A stretch of DNA of 57,730 bases. Origin: RUG11462 sp045649405. GTDB lineage: Bacteria > Bacillota > Clostridia > Oscillospirales > Acutalibacteraceae. Both the position numbers and the translations under genes were made by a program. Location of the stretch: positions 1 to 57,730 of the forward strand of contig JAZRPW010000033.1 of NCBI GenBank assembly GCA_045649405.1, written 5' to 3'. This document shows positions 23,669 to 32,732 of this stretch, piece by piece. Position 1 is the first letter of the stretch. Each line of letters opens with the position of its first letter. Below the pieces are notes generated by a model, which did not search any database, had not been told where the DNA came from, and saw only the letters and a list, made by a program, of their open reading frames with translations.

Positions 23669-23812
23669 ATGAAATTTGAAAAAATTACATTGGAATTCGA
23701 AAAATACGAATCTATGGATATCATTGCATCTTCACCAGAAGATACAACAGACCCAACTGAAAAACCAGTTGAGACAACAAAATATGACCCTTATGAAAAT
23801 GATAAATGGTAA
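23669..23812 (+). CDS. 47-residue peptide, module B
   Basis: Start at ATG 23669 behind an AAGGGGG ribosome site. The product begins MKFEKITLEFEKYES, continues MDIIASSP, has an acidic Thr/Pro middle and ends TTKYDPYENDKW. It matches the module A peptide in length (47), at its N-terminus and in an identical 12-residue C-terminus, while the middle has diverged. That pattern points to selection on both ends. No Cys, no signal peptide. It is co-transcribed with the M14 protein and followed by a terminator. Function unknown. Confidence 0.88.
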   Translation: MKFEKITLEFEKYESMDIIASSPEDTTDPTEKPVETTKYDPYENDKW

Positions 23813-23849
23813 GTTATTTCTCTAATTTTTTCATATAACTTTCCTTTGA

Positions 23850-23889
23850 TAAAAGCCTCTCTCGTTTGAGAGTGGCTTTTATTCCTTTT
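23850..23889 (+). terminator. Terminator of module B
   Basis: A stem AAAAGCC-CTCTC with GAGAG-GGCTTTT (one internal T-T mismatch, 4-nt loop) and a following T run, 38 bases after the peptide stop. Confidence 0.8.
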
Positions 23890-23971
23890 TTTAACACTTT
23901 TTTAAAGAAAACACTTGATTTTTAAATGGTTTTGTGATAGTATAATTACAGAAAGTATATTTGTAGTAAAG

Positions 23972-23999
23972 GAAGAGTGACCTTGCGGGTCGCTCTTTC
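23972..23999 (+). promoter_or_regulatory. Leader hairpin upstream of rimP-nusA
   Basis: A 10-bp stem (23973-23982 with 23988-23997, one G-T pair) with a 5-nt loop ending in CTCTTTCGG. A hairpin of this kind commonly precedes rimP in Firmicutes and may serve attenuation of the operon by its own products such as NusA; that role is inference. A TATAAT at 23941-23946 is probably the -10 of the promoter, but I see no well-spaced -35. Confidence 0.6.
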
Positions 24000-24035
24000 G
24001 GTTTTATTACAAACATTTTAAAAGGAGTGAATTGT

Positions 24036-24506
24036 TTGGCGCAAGGCAAAAAGAACATTGCCCAGCAAGTTTTTGACATTGTTTCTCCAATAGCAAAAGA
24101 GCAAAATCTTGAAATTTGGGACATTAAATATCTCAAAGAGGGCGCATCTTATTTTTTAAGAATTTTCATTGACAAACCTGAAGGCATTACAATTGATGAT
24201 TGTGAAACATTCTCAAGAGCAATTGACGAGCCTTTGGATGAGGTGGACCCAATTAAAGAAGCTTACTTTTTAGAAGTTTCTTCTCCAGGTCTTAACAGAG
24301 AGTTAACAAAACCTGAACATTTCGAGGCTTTTGTTGGCGAAGAAGTGGTTGTAAAACTTTACAAAGCAATTGACAAGAAAAAAGAACTTGTTTGTACTTT
24401 GTTAGGGTTTGAAAATGATGAGGTTGTCATAGAATATAATGGCGAACCTCTTAAAATATCAAAAAAAGAAATTTCAAAAGTTTATCTTAACGATTTAGAT
24501 TTTTAA
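24036..24506 (+). CDS. rimP: Ribosome maturation factor RimP
   Basis: A 156-residue protein needed for 30S subunit maturation. Family patterns include LEIWDIKYLKEGASYFLRIFID, the DCETFSRAIDEPLDE helix and YFLEVSSPGLNRELTKPEHF. The start is the TTG at 24036, 8 bases after the AAAGGAG site; a GTG at 24027 overlaps that site and cannot be used well. First gene of the conserved translation operon running to ribF, with nusA 16 bases downstream. Confidence 0.95.
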   Translation: MAQGKKNIAQQVFDIVSPIAKEQNLEIWDIKYLKEGASYFLRIFIDKPEGITIDDCETFSRAIDEPLDEVDPIKEAYFLEVSSPGLNRELTKPEHFEAFVGEEVVVKLYKAIDKKKELVCTLLGFENDEVVIEYNGEPLKISKKEISKVYLNDLDF

Positions 24507-24522
24507 TTAAAAGGTGGTTTTT

Positions 24523-25581
24523 ATGAAAAACAAAGAATTTTTTGAAGCATTGAAATTAATGGAACAAGAAAGAGGTATTCCTGCTGAATTTTTGGCAGAG
24601 AAAATCGCAAACGCAATCGTAGTTGCAGAACGTAGAGATTATGAAGGTCTTGACATCGTTCATTGCGACATTGACACAGTTAAAGAAAAAATTGATGTTT
24701 ATGTTGTAAAAGAAGTTGTTGAAGAAATCGACCCAGAACGTGCTGGCGAACAAATCCTTTTAGAAGAAGCTTTGACTCATTCAAAAAGAGCGTCAGTTGG
24801 CAACTCAGTTAAAATTAAACTTAACCCTAAAAACTTTGGTAGAATTGTTGCTCAAACTGCAAAACACGTAATCCGCCAAGGCATTCGTGAAGCAGAACAC
24901 GGCCTTGTGTTGCAAGAGTTCCAATCAAAACACAGCGAAATTGTTTCAGCAACAGTAACTTCAATTGACCCTGTAACAGAAAACGTTACTTTGCAAATTG
25001 GCAAATCAGAAGCAATCTTGCCAAGAGGTGAGCAAGTTCCAACTGAACACCTTAAAGAAGGTCAAATCATCAAAGTTTACATTGTTGATGTTAGAGAAAC
25101 AGAAAAAGGTCCAAAAATTATGATTTCAAGAACACATCCTGGTTTTGTAAAACGTCTTTTTGAAATGGAAGTTCCTGAAATTTTTGACGGTGTTGTTGAA
25201 ATCAAAGCAGTTTCTCGTGAAGCTGGTATGAGAACAAAAATGGCAGTTTTCTCAAAAGATGAAAACGTTGACCCAATCGGTGCTTGTATCGGTCCTAAAG
25301 GTCAAAGAGTTTCAACAATCGTTGAAGAACTCGGCGGCGAAAAAATTGATATTGTTAAATATTCAGATGATATTACTGCTTTTGTTTCAGAAGCACTTTC
25401 TCCTGCAAGCGTTGTTTCAGTAGAAATTGTTGATGAAAGCGCAAAATCTTGCAGAGCATCAGTGCCAGACCATCAATTGTCACTTGCAATTGGTAACAAA
25501 GGTCAAAATGCTCGTCTTGCAGCAAAACTTACTGGCTGGAAGATTGATATTCGTCCTGAAAGCGGTTATTACGGCGAATAA
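24523..25581 (+). CDS. nusA: Transcription termination/antitermination factor NusA
   Basis: A 352-residue NusA. The N-terminal RNA polymerase-binding domain (about 1-120) is followed by an S1 domain (about 130-200), then two KH domains with GACIGPKGQRVSTIVEELGGEKID and, near the end, AIGNKGQNARLAAKLTGWKIDI. No acidic C-terminal repeats, as is normal outside proteobacteria. It associates with RNA polymerase to modulate pausing and termination. Start at 24523 behind AAAGGTGG. Confidence 0.97.
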   Translation: MKNKEFFEALKLMEQERGIPAEFLAEKIANAIVVAERRDYEGLDIVHCDIDTVKEKIDVYVVKEVVEEIDPERAGEQILLEEALTHSKRASVGNSVKIKLNPKNFGRIVAQTAKHVIRQGIREAEHGLVLQEFQSKHSEIVSATVTSIDPVTENVTLQIGKSEAILPRGEQVPTEHLKEGQIIKVYIVDVRETEKGPKIMISRTHPGFVKRLFEMEVPEIFDGVVEIKAVSREAGMRTKMAVFSKDENVDPIGACIGPKGQRVSTIVEELGGEKIDIVKYSDDITAFVSEALSPASVVSVEIVDESAKSCRASVPDHQLSLAIGNKGQNARLAAKLTGWKIDIRPESGYYGE

Positions 25582-25612
25582 TATTTTTATATAAAAGAAC
25601 GGTGAATGATTT

Positions 25613-25885
25613 ATGCAAAAACCAAAGAAAATACCAATGAGAATGTGCGTTGGCTGTGGCGAGCACAAACCAAAAAAAGAATTTGTGCGTGTTGTTAAAA
25701 CAAAGGAAAATGAAATTTTTCTTGATTTAACAGGCAAAGCAGCAGGCAGAGGAGCTTATGTTTGCAAAAGTGCAGATTGTTTGAAACTTTGCAAAGATAA
25801 GAAAAAACTCAACAGAGCATTCTCACAAGAAATTCCTAATGAAGTTTATGATTCATTGATTAAGGAGTTAAGTGATGCAGAATAA
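25613..25885 (+). CDS. rnpM: YlxR/RnpM family protein (DUF448)
   Basis: A 90-residue RNA-binding protein with the family signature RMCVGCGEHKPKKEFVRVV and GRGAYVCKSADCLKLC. The four Cys (CVGC and the later pair) may stabilise the fold. The Bacillus homologue binds RNase P and modulates its activity, hence the name RnpM. It lies between nusA and the L7Ae-like gene as in most Firmicutes and overlaps the latter. Confidence 0.93.
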   Translation: MQKPKKIPMRMCVGCGEHKPKKEFVRVVKTKENEIFLDLTGKAAGRGAYVCKSADCLKLCKDKKKLNRAFSQEIPNEVYDSLIKELSDAE

Positions 25886-26180
25886 TAAATTTTTGTCGCT
25901 TCTTGGAATGGCAAGAAAAGCAAACAGAGTATCGCTTGGTTATGATAAAGCGCTAGAGTCTGTGCATAACGGCAAGGCGTTTGTTGTTTTCGTAGCAAGT
26001 GATATTTCAGACAAAACCAAACGCGGTTTGGTGTTTGCTTCAGAAGAAATGGATGTTGAAATTATTAGTGTTGAACACACCATTTTTGATTTCACAAATG
26101 CAGTTGGTACAAAAACAGGCATTGTTAGTGTTAATGATGCAGGTTTTGCAAAAAAATTAGTTTCACTTTTACAAGCATAA
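25875..26180 (+). CDS. ylxQ: L7Ae-family ribosomal/kink-turn RNA-binding protein (YlxQ)
   Basis: A 101-residue L7Ae/L30e-fold protein. Recognised by FLSLLGMARKANRVSLGYDKALESV at the N-terminus, the VFVASDISDKTKRGL helix region and GIVSVNDAGFAKKL. Such proteins bind kink-turn RNA in vitro; their cellular role is unsettled. The start at ATG 25875 is preferred to the adjacent GTG at 25872; it overlaps the end of rnpM by 11 bases. Confidence 0.92.
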   Translation: MQNNKFLSLLGMARKANRVSLGYDKALESVHNGKAFVVFVASDISDKTKRGLVFASEEMDVEIISVEHTIFDFTNAVGTKTGIVSVNDAGFAKKLVSLLQA

Positions 26181-26216
26181 ACCAAAAACTTTATTTTATT
26201 AAAGGATGATGAATTA

Positions 26217-28796
26217 ATGTTAGTTAAATACAAAGTTAATGAAGTAGCAAAAGATTTTGCTCAAGATACAAAAGCTTTAATTGAAGTTTTAAAAGTAAAA
26301 TTCCCTGAAAGAGCGTTTAAAAACACAACAACTCTTGAAGAGGTTGAACTTAACTATGTTTTTGATTACTTAACACAAAAACATAGTGTTAAATCTTTTG
26401 ATGAATACTTTGCGTTGGGCGAAAAAGCTCAAGAAAAACGTAGAGCAGAAAAAGATGAGAAAAAACAAGCAAGACTTAAAGAACAAGAACTTTTAGCGGC
26501 TCAATTAAAAGCAGCAATGGCAGCGCAAAAAGAGGGTAAAGACCCAGAAGCTGCTGCAAAAGCAATTAAAGAAAAGGCAGAAGAAAAAACTGTAAAACGC
26601 GCACCTGTTAAAAAAGCAGAGCCAAAACCTGAGGTTAAAAAAGCAGAACCAAAACCTGAAGCTAAAAAGGCAGAGCCAAAGCCAGAAGTAAAGGCAGAAC
26701 CAAAGGTAGAAGAAAAAGCAGAAGCAAAAAGACAAGATAAGAAAAAAGCTCCTGCAAAACCAAGAACTGAAGGCAGAATTCGTGACAAGGGCGATAACAA
26801 AAACATCGAAATTCACACTGTTGAAAGTTATAAAATTGATACAAGAGCATCTGACTTTGATGCTGAAAAGTACAATGAAAAATATGATGAAATTTCACCT
26901 GCGCATAAATACGGTGACAATTTCCAAAAGAAACAAAAAATTAAGCAAAAATCAAAACAATACAACAAAGCTGCAAAAGGTAAAAAACAAGAAACCGAAG
27001 CAGATAGACTTAGAAAACTTCAACTTGAAAAGATTAAAGCAAAACCAATTGAAGTTACAATTGGCGAAGAAATCACAGTTGGTGAACTTGCTTCAAGAAT
27101 GAAAAAGACTGCTGCCGAAGTTGTTAAACAACTTATGATTCTTGGCATTATGGCAGGCGCTTCTGAAACAATTGACTATGACACAGCGGCAATCGTTGCA
27201 ACGGAAATGGGTGCAAAGGTTGAAAAAGAAGTTGTTGTAACAATTGAAGAAAGAATTATGGACATTCAAGAAGATAAAGAAGAAGATTTGAAACCACGTG
27301 ACCCAGTTGTTGTTGTAATGGGCCACGTTGACCATGGTAAAACTTCAATTCTTGATAGAATTCGTTCAGCTTCTGTAACAGCAACTGAAGCAGGTGGTAT
27401 TACTCAACACATCGGTGCTTACCAAGTAACTGTTGAAGGTGGCAATAACATTACATTCCTTGACACCCCAGGTCACGCAGCGTTTACTGCAATGCGTCAA
27501 CGTGGTGCAAATGTAACTGATATTGCAATCTTAGTAGTTGCTGCAGATGACGGTATTATGCCACAAACAATCGAAGCAATTAACCACGCAAAAGCAGCTG
27601 GCGTTGAAATCATTGTTGCAATCAACAAAATGGATAAACCAGGTGCAACAACTGATAATATTATGCAACAATTAACAGAGCATGAATTGGTGCCTGAAGA
27701 ATGGGGCGGTAACATTATCGTTGTTCCTGTTTCTGCTCACACAGGTATGAACATTGACAAACTTCTTGAAAATGTATTGCTTGTTGCAGAAATGCAAGAG
27801 TTAAAAGCAAACCCTGACAGAATGGCAAAAGGTGCCGTTATCGAAGCAAAACTTGATAAAGGCCGTGGTCCTGTTGCAACAATTCTCGTTCAAAATGGTA
27901 CATTAAGAGTTGGCGACATTATCGTTGCAGGTAAAACTGTTGGTCGTGTTCGTGTAATGCTTAACGATAAAGGTGAACGTGTTAAAGAAGCAGGCCCTTC
28001 AGTTCCGGTTGAAATTACCGGTCTTGATGAAGTTCCATCAGCAGGTGACACATTTGACTGCGTTTCTGATGAACGTTTGGCTCGTGAACTCGTTGAACAA
28101 AGAAAAACAGAGTTTAAAGAAGAAGAATTTAATAAATATCAAAAGGTTACTCTTGACAATCTCTTTGACCAATTACAACAAGGCGATATGAAAGACCTTA
28201 ATATCATTGTTAAAGCAGACGTTCAAGGCTCTGTTGAAGCAGTTCGTCAATCACTTGAAAAATTGTCAAATGAAGAAGTAAGAGTAAAAGTAATTCACGG
28301 TGCAGTTGGTGCAGTTTCAGAGTCTGACGTAATGCTCGCAGGCGCTTCAAATGCAATCATCGTTGGTTTCAACGTTCGTCCAGACCCAGTTGCTAAAAAC
28401 TTGGCAGAAAAAGACGGTGTTGATATGCGTCTTTACAGAATTATTTATGATGCAATTGAAGAAATTGAAGCAGCTATCAAAGGTATGCTTGCACCTAAAT
28501 TTAGAGAAGTACAACTTGGCCGTGCAGAAGTTAGAGAAGTTTACAAAATCTCTTCTGTTGGTACAATTGCAGGTTGTTACATTCTTGAAGGTAAAGTTAC
28601 AAGAAATGCTCAAATCCGTGTTGTTCGTGACGGTATCGTTTTAGCTGAAGATGAAATTGATTCTTTGAGAAGATTTAAAGATGACGTTAAAGAAGTTGCT
28701 ACAAACTACGAATGTGGTATCGGTCTTGAAAAATTCAACGATATCAAAGAAGGCGACATTTTTGAAGCATTTGTAATTGAAGAATATAGAGATTAA
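26217..28796 (+). CDS. infB: Translation initiation factor IF-2
   Basis: An 859-residue IF-2 that places initiator tRNA on the 30S subunit. The N-terminal region has a long Lys/Ala/Glu/Pro low-complexity segment with several KAEPKPE-type repeats (about 125-175). The GTPase domain starts near residue 360: G1 GHVDHGKTS, G3 DTPGHAAF and G4 NKMDKPG. Beta-barrel domain II and the C-terminal tRNA-binding domain follow to the end. The low-complexity N-terminus is normal for the family and explains the long shadow frames there. Confidence 0.98.
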   Translation: MLVKYKVNEVAKDFAQDTKALIEVLKVKFPERAFKNTTTLEEVELNYVFDYLTQKHSVKSFDEYFALGEKAQEKRRAEKDEKKQARLKEQELLAAQLKAAMAAQKEGKDPEAAAKAIKEKAEEKTVKRAPVKKAEPKPEVKKAEPKPEAKKAEPKPEVKAEPKVEEKAEAKRQDKKKAPAKPRTEGRIRDKGDNKNIEIHTVESYKIDTRASDFDAEKYNEKYDEISPAHKYGDNFQKKQKIKQKSKQYNKAAKGKKQETEADRLRKLQLEKIKAKPIEVTIGEEITVGELASRMKKTAAEVVKQLMILGIMAGASETIDYDTAAIVATEMGAKVEKEVVVTIEERIMDIQEDKEEDLKPRDPVVVVMGHVDHGKTSILDRIRSASVTATEAGGITQHIGAYQVTVEGGNNITFLDTPGHAAFTAMRQRGANVTDIAILVVAADDGIMPQTIEAINHAKAAGVEIIVAINKMDKPGATTDNIMQQLTEHELVPEEWGGNIIVVPVSAHTGMNIDKLLENVLLVAEMQELKANPDRMAKGAVIEAKLDKGRGPVATILVQNGTLRVGDIIVAGKTVGRVRVMLNDKGERVKEAGPSVPVEITGLDEVPSAGDTFDCVSDERLARELVEQRKTEFKEEEFNKYQKVTLDNLFDQLQQGDMKDLNIIVKADVQGSVEAVRQSLEKLSNEEVRVKVIHGAVGAVSESDVMLAGASNAIIVGFNVRPDPVAKNLAEKDGVDMRLYRIIYDAIEEIEAAIKGMLAPKFREVQLGRAEVREVYKISSVGTIAGCYILEGKVTRNAQIRVVRDGIVLAEDEIDSLRRFKDDVKEVATNYECGIGLEKFNDIKEGDIFEAFVIEEYRD

Positions 28797-28814
28797 TTTT
28801 AAGGAGCAAAAAAT

Positions 28815-29150
28815 ATGGGCTCACATAGATTAGGCAGAATAGAAGAAGACATCAAAAGATGTTTAGCCGAAATTGTTAGGGATTTAAAAGACCCAAGAAT
28901 TTCAAAACTTTTATCAATTATCAGAGTAGAAGTTTCTGGCGACCTTTCTTATGCCAAAGTATTTGTAAGTGCAATTGAGGACTATGAAAAAACAGTTGAG
29001 TCTGTAAAAGGTCTTAAAAGTGCTGAAGGCTTTATCAAGCGTGAATTAAACGCGAAAATGAAGTTGAGAAAAATTCCAGCACTTAACTTTGTTGCAGACA
29101 ACTCAATTGAACATGGCGCTCACATTGCAAAAATTATAGAGGATTTTTAA
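28815..29150 (+). CDS. rbfA: 30S ribosome-binding factor RbfA
   Basis: An 111-residue KH-type protein for 16S rRNA 5' end maturation and cold adaptation. Visible family pieces: RIEEDIKRCLAEIVRDLKDPRI at the N-terminus, VEVSGDLSYAKVFVS, and KMKLRKIPALNFVADNSIEHG at the C-terminus. AAGGAG lies 9 bases before the start. Position between infB and nrnA is the standard one. Confidence 0.96.
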   Translation: MGSHRLGRIEEDIKRCLAEIVRDLKDPRISKLLSIIRVEVSGDLSYAKVFVSAIEDYEKTVESVKGLKSAEGFIKRELNAKMKLRKIPALNFVADNSIEHGAHIAKIIEDF

Positions 29151-29151
29151 T

Positions 29152-30114
29152 ATGTTTATTAATTTACAAACCGCAATCAACCGTTTGAAAGAAAAAGATA
29201 ATATTGTGATTTTATTGCATCAATTTCCTGATGGCGATACAATTGGTTGCGGTTATTCTCTTTATTTTGCACTCAAAAAACTTGGCAAAAAGGCAAGGGT
29301 TGAGTGTTGTGATGTAATCGGCGAGAGATATTCGTTTATCACAAAAGATGTTGAATTTGAAGACTTTGCGCCAGATTTTGTTGTTGCAGTTGATGTGGCA
29401 GATGTCAAACTTTTGGGCAAAAAATCCGAAGAATATAGCAAAATTGATTTGTGCATTGACCACCACGGCTCAAACTGTGGTTATGCAACCGAAACCTATG
29501 TTGATGCAGATTCTGCAGCGGCATGCGAAATTCTTTATGAAGTTGTAAATGGTTTGGTTGGCGATGTTGATTTGAATAGCGCAACTGCATTATACACTGG
29601 TATTTCAACTGATACAGGCTGCTTTAAATTCACAAACACAACTGCGAAAACTCACAGAATTGCGGCAGATTTAATGGATAAAGGCGTTGATTTTGGCGAA
29701 ATTAATAGAATTATGTTTGAAACTAATTCAAAAGCGAGAATTGAAGTCGAAACAAAAGCACTTAACACACTTAAATATGCTTGTGGTGGTAAAGTTGCAA
29801 TAATGACCATTACAAAAGAAATGCGCAAAACTTCAGGTGCGCAAGACTCTGAACTTGAAGGTATTACAGGCTTGCCAAGAACAATTGAAGGTGTTGTGTT
29901 AGGCCTTACAATTCGTGAGCGTGATAACACTGATATCTGCAAGGTTTCTGCAAGAAGCCACGCACCAATTGATGCATCAAAATTCTGTGCAAACTTTGGC
30001 GGTGGCGGACATGCTCGTGCAGGCGGTTGTGAAATTGAATTGCCGGTTGACAAAACTTTTGAAAAGTTGGTTGAAGTTGCAGAAAAAATGCTTAAAGAAG
30101 CAGGGTTGGTTTAA
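29152..30114 (+). CDS. nrnA: DHH-family oligoribonuclease/pAp phosphatase
   Basis: A 320-residue DHH/DHHA1 phosphoesterase. The DHH domain has FPDGDTIGCGYSLYFAL (DxD metal site), AVDVAD and the name-giving CIDHHGSNCGY. The C-terminal DHHA1 domain ends with FGGGGHARAGGCEI. NrnA degrades short RNA oligomers and pAp with Mn2+. One base separates it from rbfA, two bases from truB. Confidence 0.95.
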   Translation: MFINLQTAINRLKEKDNIVILLHQFPDGDTIGCGYSLYFALKKLGKKARVECCDVIGERYSFITKDVEFEDFAPDFVVAVDVADVKLLGKKSEEYSKIDLCIDHHGSNCGYATETYVDADSAAACEILYEVVNGLVGDVDLNSATALYTGISTDTGCFKFTNTTAKTHRIAADLMDKGVDFGEINRIMFETNSKARIEVETKALNTLKYACGGKVAIMTITKEMRKTSGAQDSELEGITGLPRTIEGVVLGLTIRERDNTDICKVSARSHAPIDASKFCANFGGGGHARAGGCEIELPVDKTFEKLVEVAEKMLKEAGLV

Positions 30115-30116
30115 TT

Positions 30117-30980
30117 ATGAATGGATTTGTTTTAATTAATAAACCATCTGGGCTTACATCTTTTAAAATTACCGGCTCGGTAAAGCATAAATCGGGTGAA
30201 AAGCGTTGCGGTCACGCAGGCACATTAGACCCGCTTGCAACCGGTGTTTTGCCAGTAATGATTGGCAGAGCAACACGCTTTATTGATTTGATTGATGATA
30301 ACAAGAAAACCTATGTTGCATCACTTGTCTTTGGTATGGCTACTGATACACTTGACTGCGATGGCGAAGTTCTTGTTGACCAACCGGTTAATGTTACAAA
30401 AGAACAAATTGAAATAGCACTAAAAGAATTTGAAGGAGAAATTACTCAAATTCCACCGATGTATTCGGCACTTTCAAAAGATGGTGTCAAACTCTACAAA
30501 TTAGCAAGACAGGGAATAGAGGTTGAAAGAAAGCCAAGAAAAGCCTTTATTTACAAAATTGAACTTTTAGAGTTTGATGGTAACGATACTGCTAAAATCT
30601 TGGTTGAATGTTCAAAAGGCACTTACATTCGTACAATTATTGATGACCTTGGTGTAAAACTTGGTTGTGGTGCTTTTATGAATGAGTTGCAAAGAACAAG
30701 AGCAAGCGGTTTTTCGCTTGATGAGTGCATTTCTTTAGATGAATTTTTGCAAAAAGATATTGCTCAAACAATTATTCCTGCTGACAAAGCAGTTGAAAAT
30801 TTTGCATCTGTTTATGTAACAGAAAATCAAGCAAAACGCTTTAAAAACGGCAACGAGCTTGATTTGAAAAGATTAAAATTAAAAGAACAAACACAATTAA
30901 TTAGAGTTTATTTTGATAATGAATTTTTAGGGCTTGGCGAAATTAAAGATGATTCGTTAATGCCAAAAGTTGTTTTTTAA
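30117..30980 (+). CDS. truB: tRNA pseudouridine(55) synthase TruB
   Basis: A 287-residue enzyme making pseudouridine 55 in the T-loop of all elongator tRNAs. Motifs: LINKPSGLTSF, then CGHAGTLDPLATGVLPV with the catalytic Asp in LDP, then GEITQIPPMYSALSKDGVKLY and CSKGTYIRTIIDDLG. The C-terminal PUA-like portion (about 235-287) is short. Fourth-last gene of the translation block, coupled to nrnA. Confidence 0.97.
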   Translation: MNGFVLINKPSGLTSFKITGSVKHKSGEKRCGHAGTLDPLATGVLPVMIGRATRFIDLIDDNKKTYVASLVFGMATDTLDCDGEVLVDQPVNVTKEQIEIALKEFEGEITQIPPMYSALSKDGVKLYKLARQGIEVERKPRKAFIYKIELLEFDGNDTAKILVECSKGTYIRTIIDDLGVKLGCGAFMNELQRTRASGFSLDECISLDEFLQKDIAQTIIPADKAVENFASVYVTENQAKRFKNGNELDLKRLKLKEQTQLIRVYFDNEFLGLGEIKDDSLMPKVVF

Positions 30981-30990
30981 AAGGTGAATT

Positions 30991-31890
30991 ATGAAGGTAG
31001 TAAACAGTATTGAACTTTATGAATCACAAGAGAATACTTCAATTGCTCTCGGCACTTTTGACGGGGTTCATTTAGCGCACTCTGCTGTAATAAAAGAGGC
31101 AGTTAATAGCGAGTTTACACCTGCAGTTTTCTCGTTTGCCCAATTGCCAAGTGCAGTAATTAACGGCGAACAAGTACCTTCAATAACAACAAAAGAATCA
31201 AAACAAAAACTGTTTGAAAAATTGGGTGTCAAAATCTTCTTTTGCCCTTCGTTTTTAGATTTTAAAGATATGAGCGCAGAAGATTTTGTTTTAATGCTTA
31301 AAGAAAAACTTGGCGCTAAAAAAATCACTTGTGGCTTTAACTTCACATTTGGCGCTAATCGTTTAGGCACACCGCAATTGTTAAAGCAACTTTGCAAAGA
31401 GCATAAAATTGAACTAAAGGTAATTCCGCCGTTTTTGGTATCAGACGCTCCAATTTCTTCAACAAGAATTAGAAATCACATTGAAAATGGTGAACTTGAC
31501 AAAGCAAGAGAACTTTTAGGTCATGAATTTAGTTTTATTTTCAAAGTTAAAGAAGGCAATCATTTAGGCTCAACCTGGGAAATTCCAACAATTAATCAAG
31601 AATTCCCACAAAACTTTATTGTGCCTAAAAAAGGTGTTTACGCATCAAAAACAATAATCAATGGTAAAGAGTATAAATCTATTACAAACATCGGAATAAA
31701 GCCAACAATTGGTTCTGAAAATGTTTGTAGCGAAACCAATATTTTTGATTTTGAAGGCGATTTGTATGATGAAACAGTTGAAGTTGTTTTGAGATTTTTC
31801 ATTCGCCCTGAAAGAAAATTCGAGAATATTGATGAATTAAAAAGAGCAATTAATAACGATATTGAGTATGTTAAAAATATGATTTATTAA
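30991..31890 (+). CDS. ribF: Bifunctional riboflavin kinase / FAD synthetase RibF
   Basis: A 299-residue protein making FMN and then FAD. N-terminal adenylyltransferase domain: ALGTFDGVHLAHSAVI (HxxH-like nucleotide site) and the late SSTRIRNHIENGELDKA. C-terminal flavokinase domain: NHLGSTWEIPTIN and GVYASKTIINGKEYKSITNIG, then ETNIFDFEGDLYDETVEV. In many relatives the kinase motif reads GRxLGFPTAN; here GNHLGSTWEIPTIN is a modified version, so kinase efficiency is worth checking. Confidence 0.95.
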   Translation: MKVVNSIELYESQENTSIALGTFDGVHLAHSAVIKEAVNSEFTPAVFSFAQLPSAVINGEQVPSITTKESKQKLFEKLGVKIFFCPSFLDFKDMSAEDFVLMLKEKLGAKKITCGFNFTFGANRLGTPQLLKQLCKEHKIELKVIPPFLVSDAPISSTRIRNHIENGELDKARELLGHEFSFIFKVKEGNHLGSTWEIPTINQEFPQNFIVPKKGVYASKTIINGKEYKSITNIGIKPTIGSENVCSETNIFDFEGDLYDETVEVVLRFFIRPERKFENIDELKRAINNDIEYVKNMIY

Positions 31891-31899
31891 GGTGAAAAA

Positions 31900-32718
31900 G
31901 TGGAGTATATAGAAAGAATAAAAACACTTGCAAACGCCGGCGCATTGCCGCATGCAATAATTTTTGAAGGCGATGAAAGTAGATATTTCGCTTCAATGTT
32001 TTTTGCAAAGTGCGTTGTTTGTGAAAGTGAAATTAAACCTTGTGATGAATGTAACCACTGCAAAAAGGCAGATAAAAAGATTCATCCTGATATAATTGAA
32101 CTTTTTCCTTCTGGTAAAATGATGGACTATTCCATCAAAGAAATTCGCAGAATTAAAGAAGATGCGTTTGTTTTGCCAAATGAAGCAAGGGCAAAGGTTT
32201 ATATTTTTAATGATGTTGATAATATTTCTGTTTTGTCACAAAATGCATTTTTGAAAATATTAGAAGAGCCGCCAAAATCGGTTGTTTTTGTGCTTAACTG
32301 CAAAACAAAAACCCACCTTCTTGATACAATTATTTCAAGAGCGACCTACATTTTGACTGGCGAAAAAGAAAACAATGAAGATGTAGATATTACAGAAGCG
32401 TTAGAACTTTTGAAAACTGCTGTTTTCGAAAGCGAATTAGAACTTTTAAAGAAAATTACAAATACTTGCGAAGAAAAACAAAGCAGACTTAAAATGGTTA
32501 CCGCTTTGCAAACTGCTTTGCGAGAGTTGTATTTAATTAAATGTGGAACAAAAACACAACAAGATTTAGAAGATTTGGTTGAAAAACTTACTGTTAATAA
32601 AATTTTACAAGCAATTGAACTAACCGAAAACTTGCGTGTTTCAACACACAAAAACAAATCAGTAAAATTGATGTTGTCATCATTTTGCGCAAAGTTCAAG
32701 TCGTTGCTTGGAAGATAG
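31900..32718 (+). CDS. holB: DNA polymerase III subunit delta'
   Basis: A 272-residue clamp-loader subunit. Its N-terminal AAA+ fold lacks a P-loop, as in delta' (PHAIIFEGDESRYFASMFF). A zinc-binding cluster follows (CDECNHCKKADKKIHPD), and then NEARAKVYIFNDVDNISVLSQNAFLKILEEPP, the classic delta' region including the SRC-like arginine position (IISRATY, where Cys is replaced). The start is GTG 31900 behind AAGGTG. It heads the conserved holB-ricT block. Confidence 0.9.
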   Translation: MEYIERIKTLANAGALPHAIIFEGDESRYFASMFFAKCVVCESEIKPCDECNHCKKADKKIHPDIIELFPSGKMMDYSIKEIRRIKEDAFVLPNEARAKVYIFNDVDNISVLSQNAFLKILEEPPKSVVFVLNCKTKTHLLDTIISRATYILTGEKENNEDVDITEALELLKTAVFESELELLKKITNTCEEKQSRLKMVTALQTALRELYLIKCGTKTQQDLEDLVEKLTVNKILQAIELTENLRVSTHKNKSVKLMLSSFCAKFKSLLGR

Positions 32719-32732
32719 GAGTGAAGTTAAAA

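Noticed and set aside
23915..23946. Full promoter for rimP using TTGATT and TATAAT
   Set aside because: The spacing is 20 bp, too long for a standard promoter; only the -10 is mentioned in the leader entry.
26501..26898. Long minus-strand open frames inside infB
   Set aside because: They mirror the Lys/Ala/Glu low-complexity part of IF-2 and have no ribosome site or family resemblance.
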